Origin: Candidatus Heimdallarchaeota archaeon
Lineage (GTDB): Archaea; Asgardarchaeota; Heimdallarchaeia; Heimdallarchaeales; Heimdallarchaeaceae
DNA length: 8,531 bases
NCBI GenBank assembly: GCA_023139025.1
Contig: JAGLOH010000073.1
Location: 1-8,531 of the forward strand
Direction of reading: 5' to 3'
The notes beneath the pieces were generated by a model. The model saw only the letters and a program-made list of their open reading frames with translations, did not search any database and was not told where the DNA came from. Below are positions 1 to 6,463 of the stretch, one piece after another. The stretch's first letter is position 1. Each line of letters begins with the position of its first letter. Made by a program: the position numbers and the translations under genes.

Positions 1-1
1 G

Positions 2-238
2 AATGGACCTATGGGTGTTTTTGAACAGAAAGAATTTGAAAATGGAACAAAAGAAATAGCTAGATATTTAGCTGAAAGCGATATTGTTACAATTATAGGT
101 GGGGGAGATAGTGCTGCAGCTATTGAGAAATTTGATTATCAAGACAATATGTCATTCATTTCTACCGGTGGGGGTGCAAGCCTTGATGTTATGCGAGGTG
201 CCCTTTTACCTGCAATCGATTGCTTATCAGATAAATGA
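2..238 (+). CDS. pgk: Phosphoglycerate kinase, C-terminal fragment (5' part outside window)
   Basis: Phosphoglycerate kinase of glycolysis/gluconeogenesis transfers phosphate between 1,3-bisphosphoglycerate and ADP in the cytosol. The window holds only the last 78 codons; the frame is open from base 2 and begins with N-G-P-M-G-V-F-E, the highly conserved PGK motif of the nucleotide-binding C-terminal lobe. The glycine-rich G-G-G-D-S segment (fragment residues 33-37) and the S-T-G-G-G-A-S motif (54-60), which close over the nucleotide phosphates, are intact, as is the usual L-P-A-I near the C terminus. The ATG at 11 is an internal methionine, not the start. The G-G-G-D-S form looks closer to bacterial/eukaryotic PGKs than to what I recall of many archaeal ones (recollection, not tested). 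The stop codon TGA (236-238) touches the stop of the convergent gene, so there is no intergenic space. Confidence 0.95.
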   Translation, partial: NGPMGVFEQKEFENGTKEIARYLAESDIVTIIGGGDSAAAIEKFDYQDNMSFISTGGGASLDVMRGALLPAIDCLSDK

Positions 239-1879
239 TTAAAACATCCATATGAAATATAACAAGAGAGAAACAATAGCTCCCACAATAATACTAAATA
301 GATTAACAAAATCATTTCTTAGCCATTTAACACCAGAATAATATTCTGTCTCCACTTCACAATGTACTTTTTTCTCTGTAATTTTTTCGCATATAGTACA
401 TTTGTTTAGTTTCTGAATAGTACAAGCAAAAATACTATCAAAATATGAACCTATTAAACCACCCACTATTACTGGAATGATGAACGCCCACATTGAAGTA
501 GGAAATACTGTAAAATTATCAATGAAGCTAACTCCAAATCCTAAGAATGCAATAATTACTGCTCCTAAGATTGAAGCTACAAGACCTAGTATTGATACAG
601 CGCCAGGTGTTCCCTGTTCAACTTTAATCCATGGTTTGATAGATGATCTTGGTTTGAATTTAGATAAAGCACCAATTTCTGTACCGAGAGTATCAGCTAA
701 ACTAACAGCAATTGCACCTCCAGCAATAATAGTGATAATGGGATCTCTAAAAAGTATCACAAGGAAAGCTAAAAATGCAGGTATAACGCTATTGACCATC
801 GCTTGAACACTATCCCTTCGAGTATCACCCTTCTCAAATTCTTGACTTATAGATTTCTTCTTGTTTTTTCCAAGAAAAGTAGCTAAACTTCCAAGAATAA
901 AAAATGTAAAATACATAACTCCCCATGTCCATGAACCAAGACCGAGAATTACTAAACCAAAGTATAAACCAGCTATTGCTCCATCCCAGGTTAATGCCTT
1001 GAGAATGATTCCAGAAAATGCCAATACCAAACCAACAACCACTCCTGCTATAATAGCATTATTCGATAGTGATGAAACAAAGGAAAACGAAGATTTATAC
1101 AGAATAAACAATACAATTGCATTTGCGGCTGGAACTGCAATATTATCAAATCCTTTAGGAGTTAATGCTTCAACAAAAGCTGTAATAAAACCTGTCAACA
1201 ATCCAAGATAAACAGATAATACAACCGTTTGAGATAGTATTAAGCAACTGATTGTAACTGCTCCAAAGGTTGCAAATGCTGCAGACCAACTTCCTAGTAA
1301 TGTTTTTGTCCCTCCCCAAATATTGTATGCTTTGTCATGCCCAAACTTAGAGCCTATTACAGCGCTTATCCCATCCCCCCAAACTAAAGGCATGAATGCT
1401 CCAAAAAGAATAATATTTGTTGGATTGGTTTTATCTGGATTGAAGAATAAAATAACCAGGGTAGTTAAAGAAATTGCATAAAAAACTGTACCATAAGTAT
1501 GTCCTTCGCTTACACCTTTTAATCGGAACTTCTTAATCGGGGAGCTAGGACCTGTAAAATAAGTGAAGGGAATAAAGAAAACCGGTCCTATCATTGCAAA
1601 CCATATATTGGTAAAAACAAAAGGAAATAAGAGAACTACATTCCCTACAGATAGATGAACAATTTTCCTTGAAGTGCTTCCTGATACTTTGTCTTTTCTT
1701 CTTAGAATCTCAGCGATGAAAAGTGAAAGGAGGACAAAAACAAAAAGTGCTGCTAATCCAATGATGTCAGAAGTTGCTATTTTGGTAGGTAATGAGAAAT
1801 CCAATTTATTTCCTCTTTTAATTCTTAGATACTTTAGAGATAGAAAGTCATTAAAAAATCTACTGCTCGCTAAATGCAT
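239..1879 (-). CDS. Fusion of phytol/dolichol-kinase-type domain and DUF92 (VTE6-type) domain; putative bifunctional prenol/prenyl-phosphate kinase
   Basis: A 546-residue polytopic membrane protein made of two families. Residues about 40-265 resemble the VTE5/SEC59/DGK1-type CTP-dependent lipid kinases: R-K-I-V-H-L-S (71-77), G-D-G-I-S-A-V-I-G (168-176), G-T-K-T-L-L-G-S (190-197) and E-A-L-T-P-K-G-F-D-N (237-246). Residues about 275-546 are DUF92: T-W-D-G-A-I-A-G (297-304), T-R-R-D-S-V-Q-A (353-360), A-D-T-L-G-T-E-I-G (395-403), Q-G-T-P-G-A-V-S (422-429), G-S-Y-F-D-S (477-482), then C494-x2-C497 and H506-C507. Plant/cyanobacterial DUF92 protein VTE6 is known as a phytyl-phosphate kinase, so the fusion could convert a prenol to its diphosphate in two steps; geranylgeraniol salvage is my inference for an archaeon. 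A dolichol-kinase role in glycosylation is an alternative. It is the last gene of the operon and overlaps the preceding gene by 20 bases. The start is uncertain: ATG 1879 has its ribosome site touching it, while TTG 1804 is better spaced. Confidence 0.88.
   Translation of the reverse strand: MHLASSRFFNDFLSLKYLRIKRGNKLDFSLPTKIATSDIIGLAALFVFVLLSLFIAEILRRKDKVSGSTSRKIVHLSVGNVVLLFPFVFTNIWFAMIGPVFFIPFTYFTGPSSPIKKFRLKGVSEGHTYGTVFYAISLTTLVILFFNPDKTNPTNIILFGAFMPLVWGDGISAVIGSKFGHDKAYNIWGGTKTLLGSWSAAFATFGAVTISCLILSQTVVLSVYLGLLTGFITAFVEALTPKGFDNIAVPAANAIVLFILYKSSFSFVSSLSNNAIIAGVVVGLVLAFSGIILKALTWDGAIAGLYFGLVILGLGSWTWGVMYFTFFILGSLATFLGKNKKKSISQEFEKGDTRRDSVQAMVNSVIPAFLAFLVILFRDPIITIIAGGAIAVSLADTLGTEIGALSKFKPRSSIKPWIKVEQGTPGAVSILGLVASILGAVIIAFLGFGVSFIDNFTVFPTSMWAFIIPVIVGGLIGSYFDSIFACTIQKLNKCTICEKITEKKVHCEVETEYYSGVKWLRNDFVNLFSIIVGAIVSLLLYFIWMF
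1805..1815 (-). promoter_or_regulatory. Possible ribosome binding site for an alternative TTG start of the kinase fusion
   Basis: On the minus strand GAGGA (1815-1811) is followed by six bases and then TTG (1804-1802), codon 26 of the long form. This spacing is better than that of ATG 1879, whose AAAGGAG (1886-1880) touches the start codon with no spacer. Starting at TTG would remove a basic 25-residue N terminus that lies before the first membrane segment and contains none of the kinase motifs. Both sites are visible; which one is used is open. Confidence 0.4.
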
Positions 1880-2432
1880 CTCCTTTGTTGAAGCTCTCTA
1901 TTGCTTTTGCTCTATCAACTGCATCAACCATTCCATCACATCTGGGATGATAAAACTGGTCACAGTTTCTACAAACTTGTTCATTCTTCCTATTTCTAAA
2001 ACCTGTAAAATAAGCTCTGCTTACAAAGTAGAGAAAGAGCGTTATCAGAATGACTGCAAATGCCCACCAGTTCATTGCTTGAGCAAGAGCAACAATAGAA
2101 AGAATAATCGATAAACCTGCTGAAATCATTGCAATTCCAAGAAAGAAACGACTTATGTCTTTAATTAAACGAGGAGGCTCAAGAAAAGCACTAATGGGCG
2201 TAAAAATAAATAAAGATACTGTGGCAGCAAAAGCCATCCAAAATGTTACTTTAAGAACAAAAACCATTATAGGTGCTAGAATCAAGCCAGCAATCATCCC
2301 GCTGTAAAGATTAACACATCCTCTACACACTTTGTAACCCCTTATTATATACATGTGATCATCGAAATTCTTACACAATGGATGATGAGCTAATCTATAA
2401 GGGGAAAGCATCCACTTTTCTCTTCTAGACAT
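1860..2432 (-). CDS. DUF2085-like membrane protein with two Cys/His clusters
   Basis: A 190-residue protein (from the ATG at 2432) of unknown function. The N terminus has the DUF2085-like signature H-H-P-L-C (16-20), D-D-H (24-26), R-G-x3-C-x2-C (31-39) followed by Y-S-G. Four hydrophobic segments follow at about 45-60, 63-80, 96-117 and 122-142. The C-terminal tail has a second cluster, C154-x2-C157-x4-H162-x2-C165. With four membrane passes both clusters would lie on the same face, so they could form one or two metal sites (inference). The frame is open to a GTG at 2459 and another ATG at 2450. I prefer ATG 2432 because GGAAAG lies about five bases before it and its first codons overlap the TPR stop by 8 bases, as is typical in operons. 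The 3' end overlaps the kinase fusion by 20 bases. The family assignment rests on the motif, and the catalytic role, if any, is unknown. Confidence 0.8.
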   Translation of the reverse strand: MSRREKWMLSPYRLAHHPLCKNFDDHMYIIRGYKVCRGCVNLYSGMIAGLILAPIMVFVLKVTFWMAFAATVSLFIFTPISAFLEPPRLIKDISRFFLGIAMISAGLSIILSIVALAQAMNWWAFAVILITLFLYFVSRAYFTGFRNRKNEQVCRNCDQFYHPRCDGMVDAVDRAKAIESFNKGDAFSEQ

Positions 2433-4434
2433 TTTTTCTTTCCGCTTCATCTTTATCACTTAAATATATTACATATATTGTATCTATGACAATACTACTT
2501 ATCAAATATAGTAGTATTAACAAGTTCTCTTCGCTAATCTTGTCCTGAAATTCTGTTATTTTAGCACTCATTCCTGTAAACATCTGATTAAACTTTTGTT
2601 CTAGGAGCTGATTACCAGATGCTACGTTTACTGGATTAAGATTCCTTTGCAATAATTCTATAAGAACTAATTGTTTTTGTTTAATTATAAACTGAAAATC
2701 TACTGGAAGTTTTTCTGCCCAATTGATTTTTTGAAGATATTTTTTTGAGATGTATTCGTATTTGATACTGAAAAAAATTGAATCTAGTAAGGTAAGTAGG
2801 TCTATTAAAGACAGTTCACCTAATTTCTTACTGTCTGTAGATAAGACATTAATTACATCCTCTAAAGGAGGTTCATCTTCATTTTCTGAATTGATTTCTT
2901 TTGTATCTTTTTTTATTCTGACACTCATTTGCTCTAGTATTTCTTCTTTTTTTTCAGTCGAAGAAAAATTTAGAATGTTGTGTAATGTTTCTTGTAGAAT
3001 ATACAATGAACGCTCAATTTCTGAAAAATTCAGTAAAACAGAAAATTCATCCTTTATGTTTTTTAATTTAATATTTTCTAGTAAATGGAAAGTTCTAAGA
3101 ATAAGCGAGTATCTCTGTTTATTTTTTACTTGAACATATCTGGAAATGTTCTTCAAAACTTTAATACATTCACGAAAATCTCCTTGTAATAAGTATATCT
3201 CAAAAAGCAAATCCAATAGCTCTACTATGGCAGAATCTTTGTATTTAACTGCTAAATCCCTTCCTTGTTCTGCAAATGCTGTAGCTTGTTTATGATTGCC
3301 TAACCTAAGATATATTTGAGCTTTAGAGTGGTAAATTGCAATAAGACTTCGCTTGTCTTTTATTTCATCTCCTATTTCCTCAAGCTCATTCAGAATCTCT
3401 AATGCTTCATCTAGCTTGTTTTGAACAACAGCTACCTGACTGAGCATCTGTTTTAATTTTCCATAATCTGGTAACATCTCAACAAATTTTCCTTGTGTCA
3501 GACGATGAATACCATCAATTCCCAGATTTATCATGTTTCTTGTTTTGATAATCTGTTTTTCTTTTATTAGTGCTTCAGTAAAAATTCCAATAAGAGAAAT
3601 ATGGGCTCTAGTAATATCCTCTTTTTCCTTGGTTTCTAAATATTCAAGATTAATTATTACCTGATCATACTTCTTAAGACTGTAATTCAATCTTGCTCTG
3701 GTATTAAGTACGCTGTGGAAACCTTTCTCATGATCAATTTCTTTGAAAACTTCTTCAGCTTTAATCAGAAATTCGTTTGCAAGTTCCTCGTTAAGCTGAT
3801 TTGCATATATAGAGCCAAGATTTAGAGAAACTGTAGCTTCTCCTAGTATATCTTTAGTTTGTTTTCTCAAATTTAAACTTTTGAAATAATAGTTAATAGC
3901 TTCATCATACTCTCCAAGATAGAAATGCAATCCCCCCAAACTAGAAAATGTGTGTGCTTGACCTTCTTCATTCTTATAAATTTGATCTATAGATAAAGCC
4001 ATCTGAAAGAGTTTCTTACTCTCCTCAAAATTTCCCTGTTCCATGTATAGATTAGCTAAATTGTGATATATTATAGCTCTAGTATCATCGTTGAGTGAAG
4101 ATTCATGAAGTTCAAGTAATTTAGAATAAATCTCCATAGATTGATTTTTTTCACCTATGCGTCTTAGAATCTTGGCATATTCTATTTTTACATCAAATAC
4201 CTCTTTCTGAGGAAACTGATGTACTTCTAGGATTTCTATGGTTTCTTTAATATTCTCAAAAGCTTGCTTATTTTCACCCAAAAAATAATGTGCCTTCGCT
4301 AAAACAAAGTAATAGTTTTTTTTATCTATTTTACTCATTTCTTGATTTAATTCTCTATGAGCTAACTTGATAATGCTGGTGTAATCATGATCTTTAAACA
4401 TTTTTTGAAGTTCTTCAGCTAAATAGTCAAACAT
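2425..4434 (-). CDS. TPR-repeat protein with C-terminal membrane anchor
   Basis: A 669-residue, mostly helical protein with no signal peptide. Tetratricopeptide-like units are visible at about 41-74, 80-113, 120-153, 160-193, 200-233, 365-398 and 404-434, with the usual A/G-x2-Y/H-x5-G-x3-A pattern best kept in the units at 120-153 and 160-193. Weaker units fill the stretch from 240 to 358. After about 440 the repeats fade into a charged, acidic region (about 505-525). A hydrophobic stretch at 638-658 followed by a short charged tail of 11 residues looks like a single C-terminal membrane anchor, which would place the TPR solenoid in the cytosol on the membrane surface. TPR solenoids bind partner proteins; no enzyme domain is seen. 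The gene starts 34 bases after the RDD gene, and its end overlaps the start of the DUF2085-like gene. It is probably the scaffold of whatever the operon encodes. The partner is unknown. Confidence 0.9.
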   Translation of the reverse strand: MFDYLAEELQKMFKDHDYTSIIKLAHRELNQEMSKIDKKNYYFVLAKAHYFLGENKQAFENIKETIEILEVHQFPQKEVFDVKIEYAKILRRIGEKNQSMEIYSKLLELHESSLNDDTRAIIYHNLANLYMEQGNFEESKKLFQMALSIDQIYKNEEGQAHTFSSLGGLHFYLGEYDEAINYYFKSLNLRKQTKDILGEATVSLNLGSIYANQLNEELANEFLIKAEEVFKEIDHEKGFHSVLNTRARLNYSLKKYDQVIINLEYLETKEKEDITRAHISLIGIFTEALIKEKQIIKTRNMINLGIDGIHRLTQGKFVEMLPDYGKLKQMLSQVAVVQNKLDEALEILNELEEIGDEIKDKRSLIAIYHSKAQIYLRLGNHKQATAFAEQGRDLAVKYKDSAIVELLDLLFEIYLLQGDFRECIKVLKNISRYVQVKNKQRYSLILRTFHLLENIKLKNIKDEFSVLLNFSEIERSLYILQETLHNILNFSSTEKKEEILEQMSVRIKKDTKEINSENEDEPPLEDVINVLSTDSKKLGELSLIDLLTLLDSIFFSIKYEYISKKYLQKINWAEKLPVDFQFIIKQKQLVLIELLQRNLNPVNVASGNQLLEQKFNQMFTGMSAKITEFQDKISEENLLILLYLISSIVIDTIYVIYLSDKDEAERKNV

Positions 4435-4468
4435 TTTTCCATCATCAATGTATTAGATATGCAACAAG

Positions 4469-5023
4469 TTAGCTTCTATCTTCTAGTACTATTGTATTAG
4501 CTACGAAATCTCCTATTCTTCTACCATCATCATTACATAAAGGCATAAAAACATCTATTATGCTAATAAAACATAATGTTCGAACACATGCTTGCCCTGC
4601 TGTAATTGGTAAACCTGTATCATAATCAACCACCATGAGTTTCATCATTGATTTTCCAAAACCTTTACCGGTTTCAGGAACAATGTCTCTTAAACACCCT
4701 AGAGGTGGACAGAAGGAAGCCATACAATAATCAACAATATAAGCTACGAACCTATCACCATAACTAGCTCTTAGTTGAGGGTATGCGTGCTTAGGGATGC
4801 CACCGGTAGATACTGGCATTTGAGCGGGAGCATGTTGTTGTGTTTGTGCATAAGGTTGAGGTGGAACATATGGAGCCTGTTGAGCAGGTGCTTCATATTG
4901 AGGTTTTTGAGCTTTCGGAGATGGAGCTGAATCTTTTCCTATTTTTTTTCCACAATTTAAACAAAATTTATCTTCTTGACTAGCAGAAGTTCCACAATTT
5001 GGGCAAAAATATTTCCTGGACAT
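4469..5023 (-). CDS. Zinc-ribbon / Pro-Gln linker / short RDD-domain protein
   Basis: A 184-residue protein. Residues 7-24 form a zinc ribbon (C7-x2-C10-x10-C21-x2-C24). Residues about 31-75 are a low-complexity Pro/Gln/Ala linker. Residues about 90-181 match the RDD family: R91-F-V-A-Y-I-V-D98, then G-K-G-F-G-K (119-124), V-V-D-Y-D-T-G (131-137) and the closing G-R-R-I-G-D-F-V-A-N-T (167-177). RDD proteins are small membrane proteins, usually with about three membrane passes. Here the stretch between D98 and G119 is only about 20 residues and not strongly hydrophobic, so at least one pass is missing. Six cysteines (100, 105, 110, 146, 151, 163) lie inside the domain. GGTG ends eight bases before the ATG. 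It is the first gene of the four-gene minus-strand cluster, with its own TATA-like box upstream. Function unknown; a sensor or adaptor role at the membrane is only a guess. Confidence 0.87.
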   Translation of the reverse strand: MSRKYFCPNCGTSASQEDKFCLNCGKKIGKDSAPSPKAQKPQYEAPAQQAPYVPPQPYAQTQQHAPAQMPVSTGGIPKHAYPQLRASYGDRFVAYIVDYCMASFCPPLGCLRDIVPETGKGFGKSMMKLMVVDYDTGLPITAGQACVRTLCFISIIDVFMPLCNDDGRRIGDFVANTIVLEDRS

Positions 5024-5064
5024 TTACTTACACCAATTTAATGTATTAATTAATTATTTACCAG

Positions 5065-5080
5065 TATTTAAGTATATTTT
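5065..5080 (-). promoter_or_regulatory. Candidate archaeal TATA box/BRE for the four-gene operon
   Basis: On the minus strand this reads AAAATATACTTAAATA. The CTTAAATA part (5072-5065) resembles an archaeal TATA box and the A-rich bases before it could serve as the BRE. Its centre lies about 46 bases before the ATG at 5023, which would give a 5' leader of roughly 20 bases holding the GGTG ribosome site. The sequence is visible, but its use is inferred in an AT-rich background. Confidence 0.4.
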
Positions 5081-5101
5081 AACTAAGATGAGAAGAGATC
5101 C

Positions 5102-5117
5102 CTCAACCAAATTTGAG
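5102..5117 (-). terminator. Small inverted repeat after the glycosyltransferase, weak terminator candidate
   Basis: A 5-bp stem (CTCAA/TTGAG) with a six-base loop lies just after the glycosyltransferase stop. On the minus strand five T residues precede it and a pyrimidine-rich stretch follows it. There is no clean T tract after the hairpin, and a 5-bp stem is common by chance, so support is weak. Confidence 0.22.
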
Positions 5118-5124
5118 TGAAAAA

Positions 5125-6348
5125 TCATTTTGATTCTTTAATGATTTTAGTATATGCTTTAAGTAGATTTTTTCCTACTACAGGATAGTCAAAATTTTTA
5201 AGAGCGTGTTTTTGTGATTTGAAAGCAACTTCCTGGATTTTCTCCTTATTCTTAATTATACCTAATACCTTGTCAACTAAAGTAACTTCATCATTTGCAG
5301 GGTATAACCAATCACAATTGGGGGGTATCATTTCATTCATTGGAGGTTTATCAACTGCTATCACAGGCAAGCCAGAAGCCATAGCTTCAATAAGTGGAGT
5401 ACCAAAACTACCTTCTTCAGCGGGATAAAGAAGAACGGCACTTATATGAAACGCTAAAAGGAGCTCTTTATCATCAATGTATCCCGTTATTATAACTGAA
5501 TCTTCAATCCCAAGATTTACTACATCTTCTTTTATTTTTGACAGTAGGGGGCCGTCCCCAACAACTAGAAAAATAATTTTTGCATTTCTTTTAAGTATCT
5601 CAGGGAAAAATTGAACCACTTTGTGTTGGGATTTTCTGTTGATATACGGACCTTGCATTAAAACAATGGATTTTCCTTGATCAACATCATATTTGTCCCT
5701 AAAGGATTCTAAATCCTCAAGTTTTGGAATTTGTGAGAAAGTTTTACAATTTAGTGAGTGGGGTACAATTATTACTTTCTCTTTCATGCTTTTTGATAAC
5801 CTTTTAATTTTTTCTAGTAAAGAAACTGACGTTGTTACTATATTATCACAGTGTTTCACAATTCGTCTAAGAAGTCTAGAATATGGTCGTTTTACCCACA
5901 TTCTTGATTTGAAATTACCTATTGTTACTGCTCCATGTACAGAAACAACTAGAGGTATTTTGATTTGATTCCTTTTTTTAGCTTTGGCAAAATAAGATGC
6001 CGCTACTTCAGTTGCATGAATCAAGGCTATATCAACTTCTGAACTCAGTTCGGTGAATACATCAAATGCTTGCTTTGAGAAACTTCGATGGTTTTTAGCA
6101 TAGAAATGTGTTAAAGTACTATAGGCTCCTCTAGCAGAAATCTGCTCTGGAAGATAATAAAAATGGATATTTTCTCTATTCAATAATTCATCATCAGAGG
6201 ACAATTTTGTTGTGGTTGCAACATAGATGTCTATCCCTTGGTTCGCTAATGATTGTACTAATGAATAAGCATACCTACGAAGCCCCGCCATAGGTCCAAC
6301 GTAAGGAGGTCCTATCTCTATCGTAGGAATGAAGATAGAGAAATCCAT
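5125..6348 (-). CDS. GT4-type (GT-B fold) glycosyltransferase
   Basis: A 407-residue glycosyltransferase that probably moves a sugar from a nucleotide-sugar donor to a lipid-linked or cell-surface acceptor on the cytosolic side of the membrane. The N-terminal Rossmann-like half includes G-P-M-A-G-L-R-R (18-25), the loop that often contacts the donor phosphates, and H-G (138-139). The C-terminal donor half has L-V-V-G-D-G-P-L (261-268), I-I-T-G-Y-I (286-291), the acidic motif E-E-G-S-F-G-T-P-L-I-E (311-321), and A-M-A-S-G-L-P-V-I-A (322-331). The usual GT4 motif is E-x7-E; here the nearest glutamates are E312 and E321, one residue further apart. Length is normal for the family, and there is no signal peptide or membrane segment. 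No strong ribosome site precedes ATG 6348. It lies upstream of the RDD/TPR operon, separated by 101 bases with a separate TATA-like box, so co-regulation is uncertain. The exact sugar and acceptor cannot be read from sequence. Confidence 0.92.
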   Translation of the reverse strand: MDFSIFIPTIEIGPPYVGPMAGLRRYAYSLVQSLANQGIDIYVATTTKLSSDDELLNRENIHFYYLPEQISARGAYSTLTHFYAKNHRSFSKQAFDVFTELSSEVDIALIHATEVAASYFAKAKKRNQIKIPLVVSVHGAVTIGNFKSRMWVKRPYSRLLRRIVKHCDNIVTTSVSLLEKIKRLSKSMKEKVIIVPHSLNCKTFSQIPKLEDLESFRDKYDVDQGKSIVLMQGPYINRKSQHKVVQFFPEILKRNAKIIFLVVGDGPLLSKIKEDVVNLGIEDSVIITGYIDDKELLLAFHISAVLLYPAEEGSFGTPLIEAMASGLPVIAVDKPPMNEMIPPNCDWLYPANDEVTLVDKVLGIIKNKEKIQEVAFKSQKHALKNFDYPVVGKNLLKAYTKIIKESK

Positions 6349-6390
6349 GTGTAGAAATCTGGAGTAACTACAAAAGCATTTTGGTGAAAT

Positions 6391-6400
6391 TCTATTTTTT
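6391..6400 (-). promoter_or_regulatory. Possible TATA box for the glycosyltransferase gene
   Basis: On the minus strand AAAAAATAGA lies about 48 bases before the ATG at 6348, a distance that would leave a leader of about 20 bases. A second AT-rich option (AAATATTA, near 6411-6419) lies further upstream. The whole divergent region is AT-rich, so this is only a candidate. Confidence 0.25.
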
Positions 6401-6430
6401 GTAAAACAAGTAATATTTGTCCAACCACAA

Positions 6431-6440
6431 TAATAAATAA
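6431..6440 (+). promoter_or_regulatory. Candidate TATA box for a leaderless transcript of the 6464 gene
   Basis: TAATAAATAA is centred about 27 bases before the ATG at 6464. Since archaeal transcription usually begins about 25-27 bases after the TATA centre, the mRNA would begin at or next to the start codon. This agrees with the lack of a ribosome binding site before the ATG. Inferred from spacing only. Confidence 0.35.
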
Positions 6441-6463
6441 AAGACTTAGGCTTGTTAGTACAT

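Noticed and set aside
477..1211. Plus-strand open frames opposite the kinase fusion (477-806, 861-1211)
   Set aside because: They are antisense to clear kinase/DUF92 motifs and their composition (many Pro, Thr, Lys, Ile) is that of a mirrored membrane protein.
1674..2114. Plus-strand 146-codon open frame spanning two minus-strand genes
   Set aside because: It is antisense to the kinase start and the DUF2085-like gene, and shows no domain or ribosome site.
2750..3133. Plus-strand open frame opposite the TPR gene
   Set aside because: Ser/Phe-rich low-complexity translation, antisense to a continuous helical protein.
5219..5968. Plus-strand open frames opposite the glycosyltransferase
   Set aside because: They are antisense to conserved GT4 motifs and have no features of their own.
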